This document shows positions 1 to 10,531 of a stretch of 64,000 nt of DNA, piece after piece (the stretch's first letter is position 1; each line of letters starts with the position of its first letter). The stretch lies in contig CM057144.1 in assembly GCA_029964075.1 (NCBI GenBank), forward strand, positions 3,867,281 through 3,931,280, read 5' to 3'. The notes beneath the pieces are model-generated. The model saw only the letters and a list, made by a program, of their open reading frames with translations, ran no database searches and was not told where the DNA came from. The DNA is from Patiria pectinifera (taxonomy: Eukaryota; Echinodermata; Asteroidea; Valvatida; Asterinidae). A program made the translations under genes and the position numbers.

Positions 1-68
1 ACTGGCAGGATTCGAACCCCTGACCCTCGATCGTGAGTCAGAAACCCTGACCACTAGGCCACACTCCC
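1..68 (-). repeat. tRNA-like (SINE head) fragment at window edge
   Basis: Read on the minus strand it has a box A-like TGGCCTAGTGGT and a box B-like GGTTCGAATCC at the right distance. The T-stem pairing is imperfect, so this looks like a tRNA-derived SINE head rather than a working tRNA gene. It is cut by the window start and lies in the INTS4 intron beyond the last visible exon. Confidence 0.45.
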
Positions 69-90
69 CTGAATACCAATATTCACTTAC

Positions 91-3000
91 CTGATGACAA
101 GTTGCATGAGATTGACAGCAGGCTGTCTGGTCATCGTATCCAGATGCTTGACTTTCTCCAGAGTCTGGCTCAGGAATGTATCGTGACTCTGCCCTTCACT
201 GAGTGGCTTATGCGATGACTCCAAGCTCCTGGATGATATGTACTGCGGGACGATAAACATGTTATAAATCGTATACATATCGAGGTGCATTCCACAATGC
301 TAACGTTTGCCAACATTGGCATGGGTGGCACAGTGCAGTGCTCGCCTCTCACTGCTGTGGCCCGGGTTCGATTCCCGGCTCGGGTCATGTGTGAGTAGAA
401 TTGTTCGTTGACTCTCTCCTGTGTCACGAGGGTTTTTCTCAAGATTCTCCGTTTTCCTCCCTCCGCAAACATCTGAGCTGCGCTTCATGGTCTTTGGCTC
501 GACCACGTTATAGCTGCGTTTTTCGCTTTCCAGCTTCTGCCCCCACGTGAATGTGCTTCAGCCAACCAGGATAAAGAATCGTGCAATACGACACGAAGTG
601 CGCCACGACCAACTTTAATTCTAAATGTGCTCAAAACCCAGACAAGTGTGTATTTGCCTGCAATCGGGCACCCCCTATTGCTCCTCTTTTGTTTGTACTC
701 TAACTTTTTAGGAAGTCCTCCCATATGTTTTGTACACATCGCCAAATTGGGGACCTTTGGGAATTGGGGACCCTATTGTCCTCTATTGTTCAACGTTTGC
801 AGAAACAAACTCAGAGCAACTTTGCGAGAACGTCAGGCACTGTTGGAAATTATGCGTTCGAGATTCCCGCCCAGTTGTCTTCCCCAACTTTCTCCTTGTA
901 ACCATTGACAGGGTACTTTGACGGCGCCTTTGAATGACTATTTTTGTCAGATACTGTGCGCCTTACAAATGCTTTGTTATTATTATTATTATTATTATTA
1001 CTTTGCCCGATTCGTCTAAGTTTGAATCGTTACCTTGACGTAAGGCACCAGGTCGGGGAGGCTGTCCCTCAGATACGAGTAATGTCTGATTGTGTAGTCA
1101 GGAAACAAAGACACCATGGTGGGGCTCTCTGCTGCCGAATTCAATATCAGAATCATCACGCCGATGTCTAGAACCATAATGTCAAGGATATGAAATAAAA
1201 GCATTTTTGACGTGTTCAAGCAAAACCTGACATTTGCGCAGTTTGCCTAGTGTCCTCTTTGTACCAATCTCACTGACTGACTGACTCCCCGACTGACTCC
1301 CCGACTGACTGACTCCCGCACAGCACCCTCTAGTCTGGAGTATCACCCATTATCCACGGAGCCCATTCTCCATTTAACGTCCGATATGTCTTAGCATGCA
1401 GATTTATGCAATTCTGTGTCTGAGCCAATCGGATGTCCACTTTACTCAATCGTAATGCCATTTTGTTCCCAAATCGGGACTAAGTGTTTGATTGGTCAAT
1501 TCGAACGCAGTGTTTTATAATATGGCCGGGCGCGTATTGCGTAACATAATACAGAGCTCACAACCACAGCCTTTGTTGCTGGGGCTAGGTTGTTTTATCC
1601 ATGTCTATGACGCGCCAACGGGAGAACGACTGAAGACCCGCTATAGAAAGCGCCCGCTGATTGGTCAAAATCTAGAGGTCAAGAGGCGGTTGTTTTGCGT
1701 AATTAATCAGCAAATCTGCTCACATATCATAGACACCATCCTCAGCTTTGGGGGTTAAAACTGCCATATCCCACATCACAGCAATTACCCTTGCACTCGT
1801 ACTTGTACTCATGGCAAAGTAATTAGACTCATGGAAATATACTCGACTACAACATTACTCAGGGAATAAATACGTGCTTTGCCAGTTTTAAACAAGTACA
1901 TTTCAAACAGGGGCCTGGATACTGGTAACGGCCGAGCCAAAAAAATAGCAAAAAGTCAAAACAAGTAAAAAATTATAAATTCCCAATGATTTTATTCAAC
2001 AATTTTACTTCATGTTTTGTGAAACACCCCTCTAGCTACATGTATGTTTATGGTATGTTTCTTTTACGAGTAGTACTAAAAATCTCCTCATATGGAGATT
2101 TGCGCACACGTGCGCGGCGTTGCCGGTGTAGTATGAACTTAGGACTCTTATGAAATATAGACTTATTGGTAGTATTGCGCATGCCTAAGTGAAGATTATA
2201 GGGGGTTCAACCAGTAAAAGAGTAAAAGGGACAAGACTTCATAGGAGTCCAAATTCATGTGACACTGCAAAAAAAGTGTTTAAAACCAGTTGGTGTTTTA
2301 TCAAATGTTTTATCAAACCACTCATGTGACAGACATCAAACCACCCATGTGACGGTCTCTCGACCAATAAGAATGGGTAAACTGTCTCAGGTGTTTATGA
2401 TTATTGGTTCAACCGTGTTAAGGATACATGCAGGATCATCCATGTCCGGTTCCGGTGTGTCGAAGTAGGGATGGGTGCCCAACAACTCGGGTACGAGTGT
2501 TAGTGTCAGATCATGATGGGCTATACCTAGGTGCTTCAAACAGCTGTCGAAAGAAGAAAAACAATAAATTGGAAATTAAGAACACTTCAACGGGAATAAA
2601 AAAGGACGTGTCAAAAACAAAGACAACAAAGTTATGGATCAATTCAAATAAGGGAATAACTGTGTGCTCGGCTGGTTTCACCAGAGGTGACATGTTTTCA
2701 TCTTATGTGAAATCACAGTGCGAAAACTAGTCTGAGTATCAATTTCAATTCAATTTCAACTTGACTTTTTTATCCATAACAGGACATTTGGTTGTTTTTT
2801 TTGCATTGAACAAGTCGATGAAAACATAAAAAAAAATTATGAAAAAATATTTACACATAAAAACACAATACTTCACTAATAATGAGAAAAATATAAAAAT
2901 ATGTTATTAAATTCAATATAGATAAAATACTGCACAGAACTTAAAAAACCCATTGATTAAAAAAAAAAATCCCGTGTTTGGTCTCCGTTCAACGGCGTCT

Positions 3001-6000
3001 GCACGTTAGCTCCACAACCAACGTCTGATATATGTGGGCAATGCAACTTTATGGAACGCCGCGCATCAGCCAATCGAAATCGACTTCAGAAACTGTGACA
3101 TCATTTCATGCAGAAATGTGAATTAAGCTGTTGATTGGCCAATTTACTTCCGTGTTTTTGTTAGTTAGTACATGTTTCATTGAAAACTGAAGACCTGATG
3201 TTAGGCGCCCGCTGAATGCTCAGAATCTAGAGTTCAAGACGCAGTCTTGTTTTGCATAATTTATCGCCAAATCTGTATGCATATCATACACGCTTGCTTT
3301 GCACGTTACTATTTCATAGACTACGCAAAAATTGCTGTGACGTCACAAAATCATTTCTGACTTGTGTCGATCTGATTAAACCTTTGCGTAGAGCCATGTG
3401 TATATGTACTCACTTCCAGATAGAGTGTTTGTCCTGCGGATACTTGTTGAGATTTCTGAGCAGGAAGTGCAGTGACCTACTCAGGCAGGATTTGGTTGCC
3501 AGGATGACAGTGCACAGTAGTTCATGTAGCGCCTCTCTAATTTCCCCCGAGAAATCCTAAAAAAATAAATAATCAAATGTCACTTCAACTCTTGAAGATA
3601 TGGCTGCATCCGAATCAACTGTCTAAGGCTAGGTCTAGGTCCACGCCCATTGAAAATACGCGGGGACGCGCTGACAATAGACGTAGCCGTAGTTATGGAA
3701 GCCCATTTTGGACACGACCTTTCTTATCGATCAACCAGGGGCAAGTTCAAGAAGAGGGACTATAGTTAACCATTGGTCGACTAACGCTGTCGAACTCTGT
3801 CTCTGTCTACCACGCTACTACGCTATTCGACTATTACCAACCAACCTTGGTGGGGCTGCTGCTTCGCTTGGCTACTGGAGCCGCGCTCGCTCATAACGCA
3901 TACACAGCAGAGTTTACGACCATTTGGACTGCAATGACATTTTGACCAGCGCTTGACTAGAGACACTCGCACGCTGCTATCAGTGTGCAGGCGTAAGGTA
4001 CGTCACAATTTAACCACTTTAACCACTAGTCCCAGGTTCATAGATGGTCAGTCAAAAAAAAGAAAACCCAAATGGTGGCCCCTATTTTTTGATAAAGTTC
4101 TGCTTGTAGCACGTTCAAGATCTAGGATATGAAAGTCCAAGTAGTAAGCTTTCTATTTAGTATAAGAATCATTCTTATAACTCATAATGTACTTTTCCTG
4201 GTATGGACTTTTAAACAAACACATTTTTGTAATTTTTGTCTAATGATTATCAGAATAAAGGTATTATTTCAGCAAAATGAAGACAATTCACATATCGATT
4301 TTGCTGAAAGCACATAAAAGACAAACTATATTGCAAATATATGATTTAAAAAAAAAGCGACAAGGAAAAATGAAGCAGTCTGGGACAAGAAACTTTTTGA
4401 ATATTTTTACTCGGCCTAAACTGTTACTTACATCCAACACACCGAGGATAATTTCCAGCTGATCCTGACGAAGCACGATGTGTTTAGTGATCTTTCTCAT
4501 GCTGTAGATCGCATTAAGTCGCACGCTCTCGATCTCATCGTTAAACATGTCAACCAGAAAGTCGAGGGACATTCTCGCAAACGACGGCGAGTGTGACGCC
4601 AGTTCACACAGGGAATCCAAGGCTGCTGAACGGACCTCTGTGGAATAGAATTCAAACACAAAATTGCTTCAAGGAATATCTATCTCTAATTCTGCAAATC
4701 TCCATGTGTCTGTGAGTACGTGTTCATCTTTTCAAACTGTGGACGAAAAATACCACAGAACAATATCGTCCACGATTCCCAGCACACGTCCGCGATAGGG
4801 GTCGTGTACAAAACCTATGGGAGTCTTCCTAAAAAGTTAAGAGTACAAACAAAAGAGGGACAATAGGACGTCCACGGTCGGCAGTGTCAAGTTTGAAGTT
4901 GTTTGGATGAGCGATTCTCAAAAAAGCTAAAAAAAACCAGTCTTTTCTGAGGCAAACGTGGCAGTATATAGCCTAGACCACCACGCACTGCATACCAGAT
5001 ATTTCTCCGTATGTACGTGTTCTACATAACCCCCGAGGACCGACACACAGGGAGAACAACAGATCCTTTCAGTCCTCGGGAGTTGGGTCTTTTGTTGCAA
5101 ACGGTCCTGTGTAGTAAGTTGTGTGCTTAGTCTATGGGAGAGTGTTATATTACAGGGACAAAGTAAAACACAATGCATTGTCCCTGAGAGTATAGTAAAA
5201 CACGACTGTGTGTACACGTATGTGAGTGGCTGCATGGGCACATGTATTTTGTGGTCGACTGAGCAACCATCACTAGGCGGTTAACTGAGCAACCCTCAAT
5301 GTAGGGCGATACCATTGTCCAGTAGGGGTGAATATCGGTGCCAGGGAATGACGACATGTACAAAGTGCGCATTCAACCTGTGAGTGTGTGTTCAACCTGT
5401 GAAAACAACACCATTAAATCGTGTGCGTTGTTTGCATGGAGCAGTTCTCAATTACCCTTCCGAACAGGCACATTTTCGAGCGGCGCTGCACTAGTACGAT
5501 CAAAAGTAACTTACCAAATTACTATCAAAAAGCTTACTCGGATTAAGAACACAATCCAAGTCAAGTCTAAGACCACGACTGGCTGTAGCCAAGGAATTCG
5601 AACGCCGCCATACCTAAGAATTCATCTTCCAAGCCGTGTACAAATGCACCGCAGGCTCCACTATTGATGAGACTGATGTTGCCAGGATCTAGGTGTTCTT
5701 TCGGCGCGTCGTCGTTCCATTTCTGCCCAGTCGACCAATCGCCCGACGCATAGCTCTCTTTCTGTCGTTCATGAGAAGTGCGCTTCCTCTAAAATGAACA
5801 AATTGGCAAAAGGCGACGCATCCTTAAAATGAGCACCTATTCAATACCTAAAGGTACATGTAGTATACAACATTTGCAAACACCAAGAATCAAAACTACG
5901 GAATTATTTTGAAATGCCTTACTTGTGCAGATACTCCTAATCCTTGGCCTCAACCCATATGAGTTTTTATTTGATTCACCCACGCTACACTACATAATGG

Positions 6001-7861
6001 TCGATTGATCAACATTTTTGGACACTGTAAGTGAATAACAGTCTCAACCATCCTGTGAAATCATGGCACCTGGTGTACTGTTATTTTCAAGAAAAGTAGA
6101 ATTTTGTATCAATTTCCAATGACGGTTGGCAAACCATTGTTTCAAAAACCTGACTTTTTTTAAATACTGCCCCCAATTTACCAAATTTAGTTAGTCCACA
6201 TTTTGTTTGCAACTGCTAACACATTCATGAGAACAGTGAATGGGTACAAGCCAGCTAGTCTGGTTTCCCGACCTGACATGTCCCTAACGTCTATAAACTG
6301 CTTCATTTCGTCTGAAGTAGGGTCAGGGAACCAGACTAAAAGAGCAGCATTGTTTTCTTGGTTTTTCCAGCATTTAAGAACACAAAGCCTTAAACAGGTC
6401 AATGTAACAATATTTGCTATAAAATACTATCTATCAGATCCATCCATTTATGAAAATTACAGTAAAACAGATCTTGTAAATTACCTTTCAATGGAATACA
6501 CTTACCCTCAGCCCTGACATGAGTTTCTTATCGAGCGTTTGTTGCAGGAACTTTGGGCTGACAAGATGGAGTGACCCCAGCAATCCGACGGCCTCAGCGC
6601 GCACATTCATGGACGGATCATTCACCTGGGAAACATCAGTATAAATTATATAAATCCGAGGTCATTTTTGCAAAGTTTGTTATATCATGGAATATAGGAT
6701 GACTCAGTGGGAAAAATTTCATAAGCTTCCAATGGTGGGACTCGAACCCATGACCTCCTGCTTACTAGTGCAGATGTTTTACCGCAAGACTACCGAGCTT
6801 GCCGAGTCAGCTGGCTGGTTTGAATGTGATATGGTAGTGAGTGCGCAACAGATTATATTATTGTAAGACAACATTTATGAATTGGGGGATATACATGTAC
6901 ATTCAATACTTGGTATTGCCCTTCACTGACTGCCACATCAGGGTTCAAGTTCTACCCCATTAAGCTCGGAAATTTCTTCCTGACAAAAATGAGTATATAG
7001 CAGTGATGTCGTCCAGCTACTTAAGTCGATTCCCAGACTCGAGTATTTGGTTAAAGTCCAAGTCATGAGTCAATTGATTCAAGTCCTAGTCACATTCATT
7101 TGCTGTTTAACATGTTGACCCATGCATAGTACAAAATGCATGAACATAGACACACGTGCATGTAAGTGATGTGCTGACGCAGGAAATAGGGAGTGGTTCA
7201 GTACAGTTTGGGGCTTAACGGTCTTTGGAGGTGCTTTTAACGTTAATTTCAGGAAATCAACATCAAAATTATGGGTTTTTTCCTGGTACAACAATATGTG
7301 AGTTGTGAATCACGGGTCTTCAGCGTCAAGTCTGATTCATAATGGTCGAGTCCAACTCTTTGAGTCCGGGTCCTTCACCAATAAAACTCGAGTTTTGTAC
7401 AAGTCGCCAATGTGAATCGAGTAGAGTCTGAGTCATCGAAATTGCAACTCGAGAAGAACTCAAGTCTGAGTGCTGGAGTTGAGTCCAACTCTTGAGTGAT
7501 GGTCAAGACCAACTCTTGAGTCCGGGTCTTTCACCAATAAAACTTGAGTCTTGTACAAGTCACCAATGTAAATCGAGTCGAGTCCAAGTCACTGTGCTGG
7601 ACTCGAGTCTCATGAAGGGCAATCTACAACACTGGCCTCCATTACCATTTGGCAGATGTTGGTGAACCCATCGTCGATAAGCCGTAACTGGTCCTCACTG
7701 GAGCCCGGCACGGCTAGCATCTCCTCAGGGTAGACGTGGCTCAGCACCCAGACCAGCTTGAGGGCGGCCAGCCTGACGCCGTCATAGTCGTCCGTGAGTG
7801 CCTTGACCGATTGTTGGTAGATGGACAGGTCCAGGCGCTGCCCGCGCTGATGTAGAATCAG
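91..7861 (-). CDS. INTS4: INTS4, Integrator complex subunit 4 (eight internal exons; both ends missing)
   Basis: INTS4 is a HEAT-repeat scaffold of the nuclear Integrator complex. In known Integrator it binds the INTS9-INTS11 endonuclease pair and takes part in snRNA 3' processing and promoter-proximal transcription termination. Minus-strand exons, in reading order: 7646-7861, 6506-6625, 5614-5788, 4432-4637, 3414-3556, 2429-2543, 1034-1167, 91-242. All have GT-AG borders and all phases join, giving about 420 residues. Stretches that match remembered vertebrate INTS4 include QTLDKKLMSGLRRKRTSHER, SGACGAFVHGLEDE, LDFLVDMFNDEIE, IREALHELLC, EPDMDDPAYI and RHYSYLRDSL. The piece starts roughly 200 residues into the protein and stops well before the C-terminal beta domains. 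Exons upstream of 7861 must lie in or beyond the N gap; I found none between 8416 and 9469. The family call is secure. Exon borders were chosen by eye from splice sites and reading phase. Confidence 0.97.
312..530 (+). repeat. tRNA-derived SINE in an INTS4 intron
   Basis: Box A-like TGGCACAGTGC is followed by box B GGTTCGATTCC at 364-374. After that comes a non-tRNA body that begins 'gtgtgagtagaattg' and runs on through a C/T-rich segment. This is the usual head-plus-body plan of a SINE. The right end is uncertain. The ORFs here on both strands belong to the element and are not genes. Confidence 0.6.
640..805 (+). repeat. Dispersed repeat, copy 1 (others near 4800-4875 and 53195-53365)
   Basis: A segment containing 'cccctattg', 'ctcttttgtttgtact', 'ctttttaggaag' and 'aattggggaccctattg' recurs in reverse orientation at 53195-53365, inside gene B. 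A shorter copy lies at about 4800-4875. It is an unclassified interspersed repeat in an INTS4 intron, and no long open frame suggests a coding element. Confidence 0.6.
3737..4034 (+). repeat. MITE-like element 'GGCCAAGTTC', diverged copy
   Basis: It shares a start (gcaagttc... ggactatag) and an end (aaggtacgtcac... ccactagt) with the better copies at 23899-24221 and 26202-26513. It lies between INTS4 exons 3414-3556 and 4432-4637. No coding capacity is seen. Confidence 0.6.
4090..4375. repeat. Foldback-type repeat, diverged half copy
   Basis: Contains 'ctaggatatgaaag', 'agtataagaatcatt' and 'cagcaaaatgaag', in the same order as the palindromic element at 12395-12770 in gene A. It ends about 60 bases from the donor side of INTS4 exon 4432-4637. 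Confidence 0.5.
5863..6480. repeat. TIR element 'TATACAACATTTGC', copy in an INTS4 intron
   Basis: Starts with 'agtatacaacatttgcaaac' and shares internal blocks (the 'gtctggtt..ccctgac' palindrome, 'gtaacaatatttgctataaa', 'aaatccatccattt') with the full copy at 20431-20960. The two ORFs here on opposite strands, around 6187-6517, are parts of this element. Its right end is about 25 bases from INTS4 exon 6506-6625. Confidence 0.65.
6725..6985 (-). repeat. tRNA-like SINE fragment (CTAG-loop family), minus strand
   Basis: On the minus strand, box B GGTTCGAGTCC and an upstream 'catctgcactag' match the SINE heads at 23400-23475 and 24777-24850. The nearby 'tattgcccttcactgac' at about 6913 matches the tail of the same family. 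It is rearranged relative to those copies. Confidence 0.55.
7010..7625. repeat. GAGTC-rich degenerate tandem repeat in INTS4 intron
   Basis: Repeated 'gagtccaactc', 'ccgggtc.ttcaccaataaaact' and 'gtacaagtc.ccaatgt' blocks show a roughly 180-base duplication around 7320-7600. All are built from GAGTC/GACTC words. The repeat ends about 20 bases from the donor of INTS4 exon 7646-7861. Confidence 0.6.
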
Positions 7862-7915
7862 CTGTAATCAAGAAATATGATGCATTCTGACAAAATGAGA
7901 CGGACTATGAATGAC

Positions 7916-8415
7916 NNNNNNNNNNNNNNNNNNNNNNNNNNNNNNNNNNNNNNNNNNNNNNNNNNNNNNNNNNNNNNNNNNNNNNNNNNNNNNNNNNNNN
8001 NNNNNNNNNNNNNNNNNNNNNNNNNNNNNNNNNNNNNNNNNNNNNNNNNNNNNNNNNNNNNNNNNNNNNNNNNNNNNNNNNNNNNNNNNNNNNNNNNNNN
8101 NNNNNNNNNNNNNNNNNNNNNNNNNNNNNNNNNNNNNNNNNNNNNNNNNNNNNNNNNNNNNNNNNNNNNNNNNNNNNNNNNNNNNNNNNNNNNNNNNNNN
8201 NNNNNNNNNNNNNNNNNNNNNNNNNNNNNNNNNNNNNNNNNNNNNNNNNNNNNNNNNNNNNNNNNNNNNNNNNNNNNNNNNNNNNNNNNNNNNNNNNNNN
8301 NNNNNNNNNNNNNNNNNNNNNNNNNNNNNNNNNNNNNNNNNNNNNNNNNNNNNNNNNNNNNNNNNNNNNNNNNNNNNNNNNNNNNNNNNNNNNNNNNNNN
8401 NNNNNNNNNNNNNNN
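7916..8415. other. Assembly gap of exactly 500 N
   Basis: Five hundred N. The round number suggests a placeholder size rather than a measured one. It lies between the 5'-most visible INTS4 exon (minus strand) and the 5'-most visible exon of gene A (plus strand). The missing start exons of both genes and any promoters between them are expected here or beyond. Long open frames that cross it are artefacts. Confidence 0.99.
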
Positions 8416-8426
8416 TTCATTATTTG

Positions 8427-8606
8427 TATAATATAAAACAAATATTGAGTGGCTTCAAATTGTGAAATGGGAGGCATATCATCGCTCGGTAAAATCTGGA
8501 CTTTTCCATTTCACTCGGCTTCGCCTAGTGAAATAGAAGAGTCCAAATTTTACCTTGTGATAATATTCCTCCCATTCCACTCTGAGCCACTCAATATTTT
8601 TATACT
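8427..8606. repeat. Palindromic MITE 'AATATTGAGTGGCT', copy 1
   Basis: The left arm 'caaatattgagtggct' and the right arm 'agccactcaatattt' are inverted. The inner part is also self-complementary around 'cggcttcgcctagtg', with 'ggtaaaatctggacttttcc' facing its complement. Further copies lie at 30561-30735 and, as half a copy, at 61526-61590. It is non-coding. Confidence 0.8.
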
Positions 8607-8749
8607 GTACTTTTGGGTTATCGAGTGGATCTGAAAGATAGGAAGGTTTATTCATTGCTTACCTTATTTGTCAGTTATTTACAGCACTAACTTTTACAAT
8701 TCCTAACTATTTACTCTTCAGAAGCCAATAGAGTTAGAATTTCAGAGTC

Positions 8750-9200
8750 ATCAAATCATCACCGTTTTCATGAACAGCCACACATGTCAAAAATGACAAT
8801 TTTTTGATTTTGAGTTTTTTTCATTATTTTGCTTTAAAACATCGTACTTGACCACTTTGACATGCTTCTGTAAGCAAAACATCATTAATTTCTTCATTAC
8901 ATTAATGATGCAAGGGGCAGGCATCTCAATTAGTGCATTTTGCGTTTTCACGAAGAGATACGAACATAGGTGCCCCTGAATGCGTACAAAACGTATTGGA
9001 CGGAAAGGCCTAAAAGTAGGTCAAGAGAGATTTTCGTTTTCACGAAGAGCCACACGTCTTTATTACATTATCAGTTGCACGCGCATAACACGCGCGCTCC
9101 TTCCCTATGGAAAAACACTTTAAACATAAGGGGCCTAAATATAGGAAACATGGATTTTCATTTTCATGAAGGGACACACATCTTTACTAATTAATTTTGG
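8750..9200. repeat. Irregular tandem repeat 'TTTTCACGAAGAG..ACAC'
   Basis: Variants of 'ttttca(t/c)gaa..gccacac' recur at about 8765, 8947, 9036 and 9162, each followed by a similar AT-rich stretch. I see no coding exon between the gap and 9470. Confidence 0.45.
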
Positions 9201-9469
9201 CTAATTAACTATTGTGCTGATACTAATTACCGAGTTTACATAAAAGTTTACCTTTCAAAGAATCTTGTGAATGTTTTCTCACTGCATAAAGGTGTTGCAA
9301 AGTAGTAGTTTTTGCAGTTTTAAAATAGGAGGAACTTCTCTTGCGATTAACTCGAAAACATTTGTGTAAACGGTGACGAAATATTGAAACCTGCTTTTCA
9401 ATTTGACACTAACATTGCTATGAAAGATCCAATTCTTCATAACGTGCCCTCTTATTTCTTTTGGAACAG

Positions 9470-10531
9470 ATGAAGTCAACATTGAGCAGAATGCCAATTG
9501 GCCGGAACCAGACAAAAACTACATCTCATCTACGTCTTCCTTATCAGCAGTCTGGCCCACACTACGCCACAGGGCCTACACCTGGGCGGCCATTTTGGAT
9601 ACCGGATCCTCTGCATTTGGCGACTTGGACGATGGTCTGCAGTATCCCTGCGATCATCCAAGGGCGAAGGCTTGTGGGGAAACAGGTAGGAAGATTGAGC
9701 ATGAAAGTATGTTACTTGTGAACAGGGGCGGATCTAGAAATTTTTGCATGGGGGGGGGTGGTTCATCAGCAAATCAATGCTGAAATGTAGACAGGTTTTT
9801 TTCTCCGGACACTTGGCGTCCATAAAATCAATGGGGAGGGGGGGGGGGCTCATACCATGAACACTATACAGAATACTCTACAATTAACCCCTTTACCCCA
9901 GCTGGCTAAGACCGAATATTGTGCAAAGGCGGAAATTATTACCGATATAAATGTCATACTTTTTGGGGGTGTCAGAGCAGAGGTTTTTTCACATTATTTT
10001 TAATATATTTCTATTAAAAAAAAAAATTGAGTCCGAGCTGGAGAGGTGCCTAGTGAATTGTTTTGCACATTTTAAGAAAAATCCCGGAGAAACTTGGAAC
10101 GGAAGACTATATACATCAAGTTTTGAAGTTGGATGAAAAAAAACCAAGACAAATAGTTTGGAAAAAAAGCCAATAAATATAAGAATGAAAACTTAGTGCA
10201 GATGCTAACTGAAGTGTCGAATCTAATTTGCACAAAATGTCAGCAACTTGGGCACCAAAATGCCTTTTGCACATTCATAGCAGTTGAAATATTTGTTTTA
10301 TATCTTGTCATGCATGCAGATAGAGAGTTTGTCAACGTTCCCAATTTGGTCCTTGCACATGGCATGCGTTATCGCATTTGCATCCACGCTGATGCAGTGA
10401 CATTGGAGCATGAGTTATGGAATGAACCTCTGCCTGCTGTGTCCAGCTGTAGTGATGGCGTTGTCATAGATACGACCCCACCGACCCCTGGCTCTGTCTG
10501 GATTGGATGGGACCAGCATCAAACCTACCAA
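9470..10531 (+). CDS. Gene A, first two visible exons (N-terminal module)
   Basis: Exons 9470-9685 and 10320-10531 join as ACA-G|AT-AGA. They encode a Cys-containing module (YPCDHPRAKACGETD, then RYRICIHA and SSCSDGVVIDTTPPTPG) that ends in the first D-T-T-P-P boundary. The ATG exactly at 9470 is out of frame with this reading and is not the start: the base before it belongs to a well-formed acceptor (cttatttcttttggaacag). At least one upstream exon is therefore missing. Confidence 0.82.

Noticed and set aside
7877-8477. Open frames of about 185-190 residues on both strands
   Set aside because: They are translations of the 500-N gap and carry no information.
9461-9721. ATG at 9470 as the start of gene A
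   Set aside because: It is in a different frame from the conserved protein, and the base before it completes a typical acceptor.
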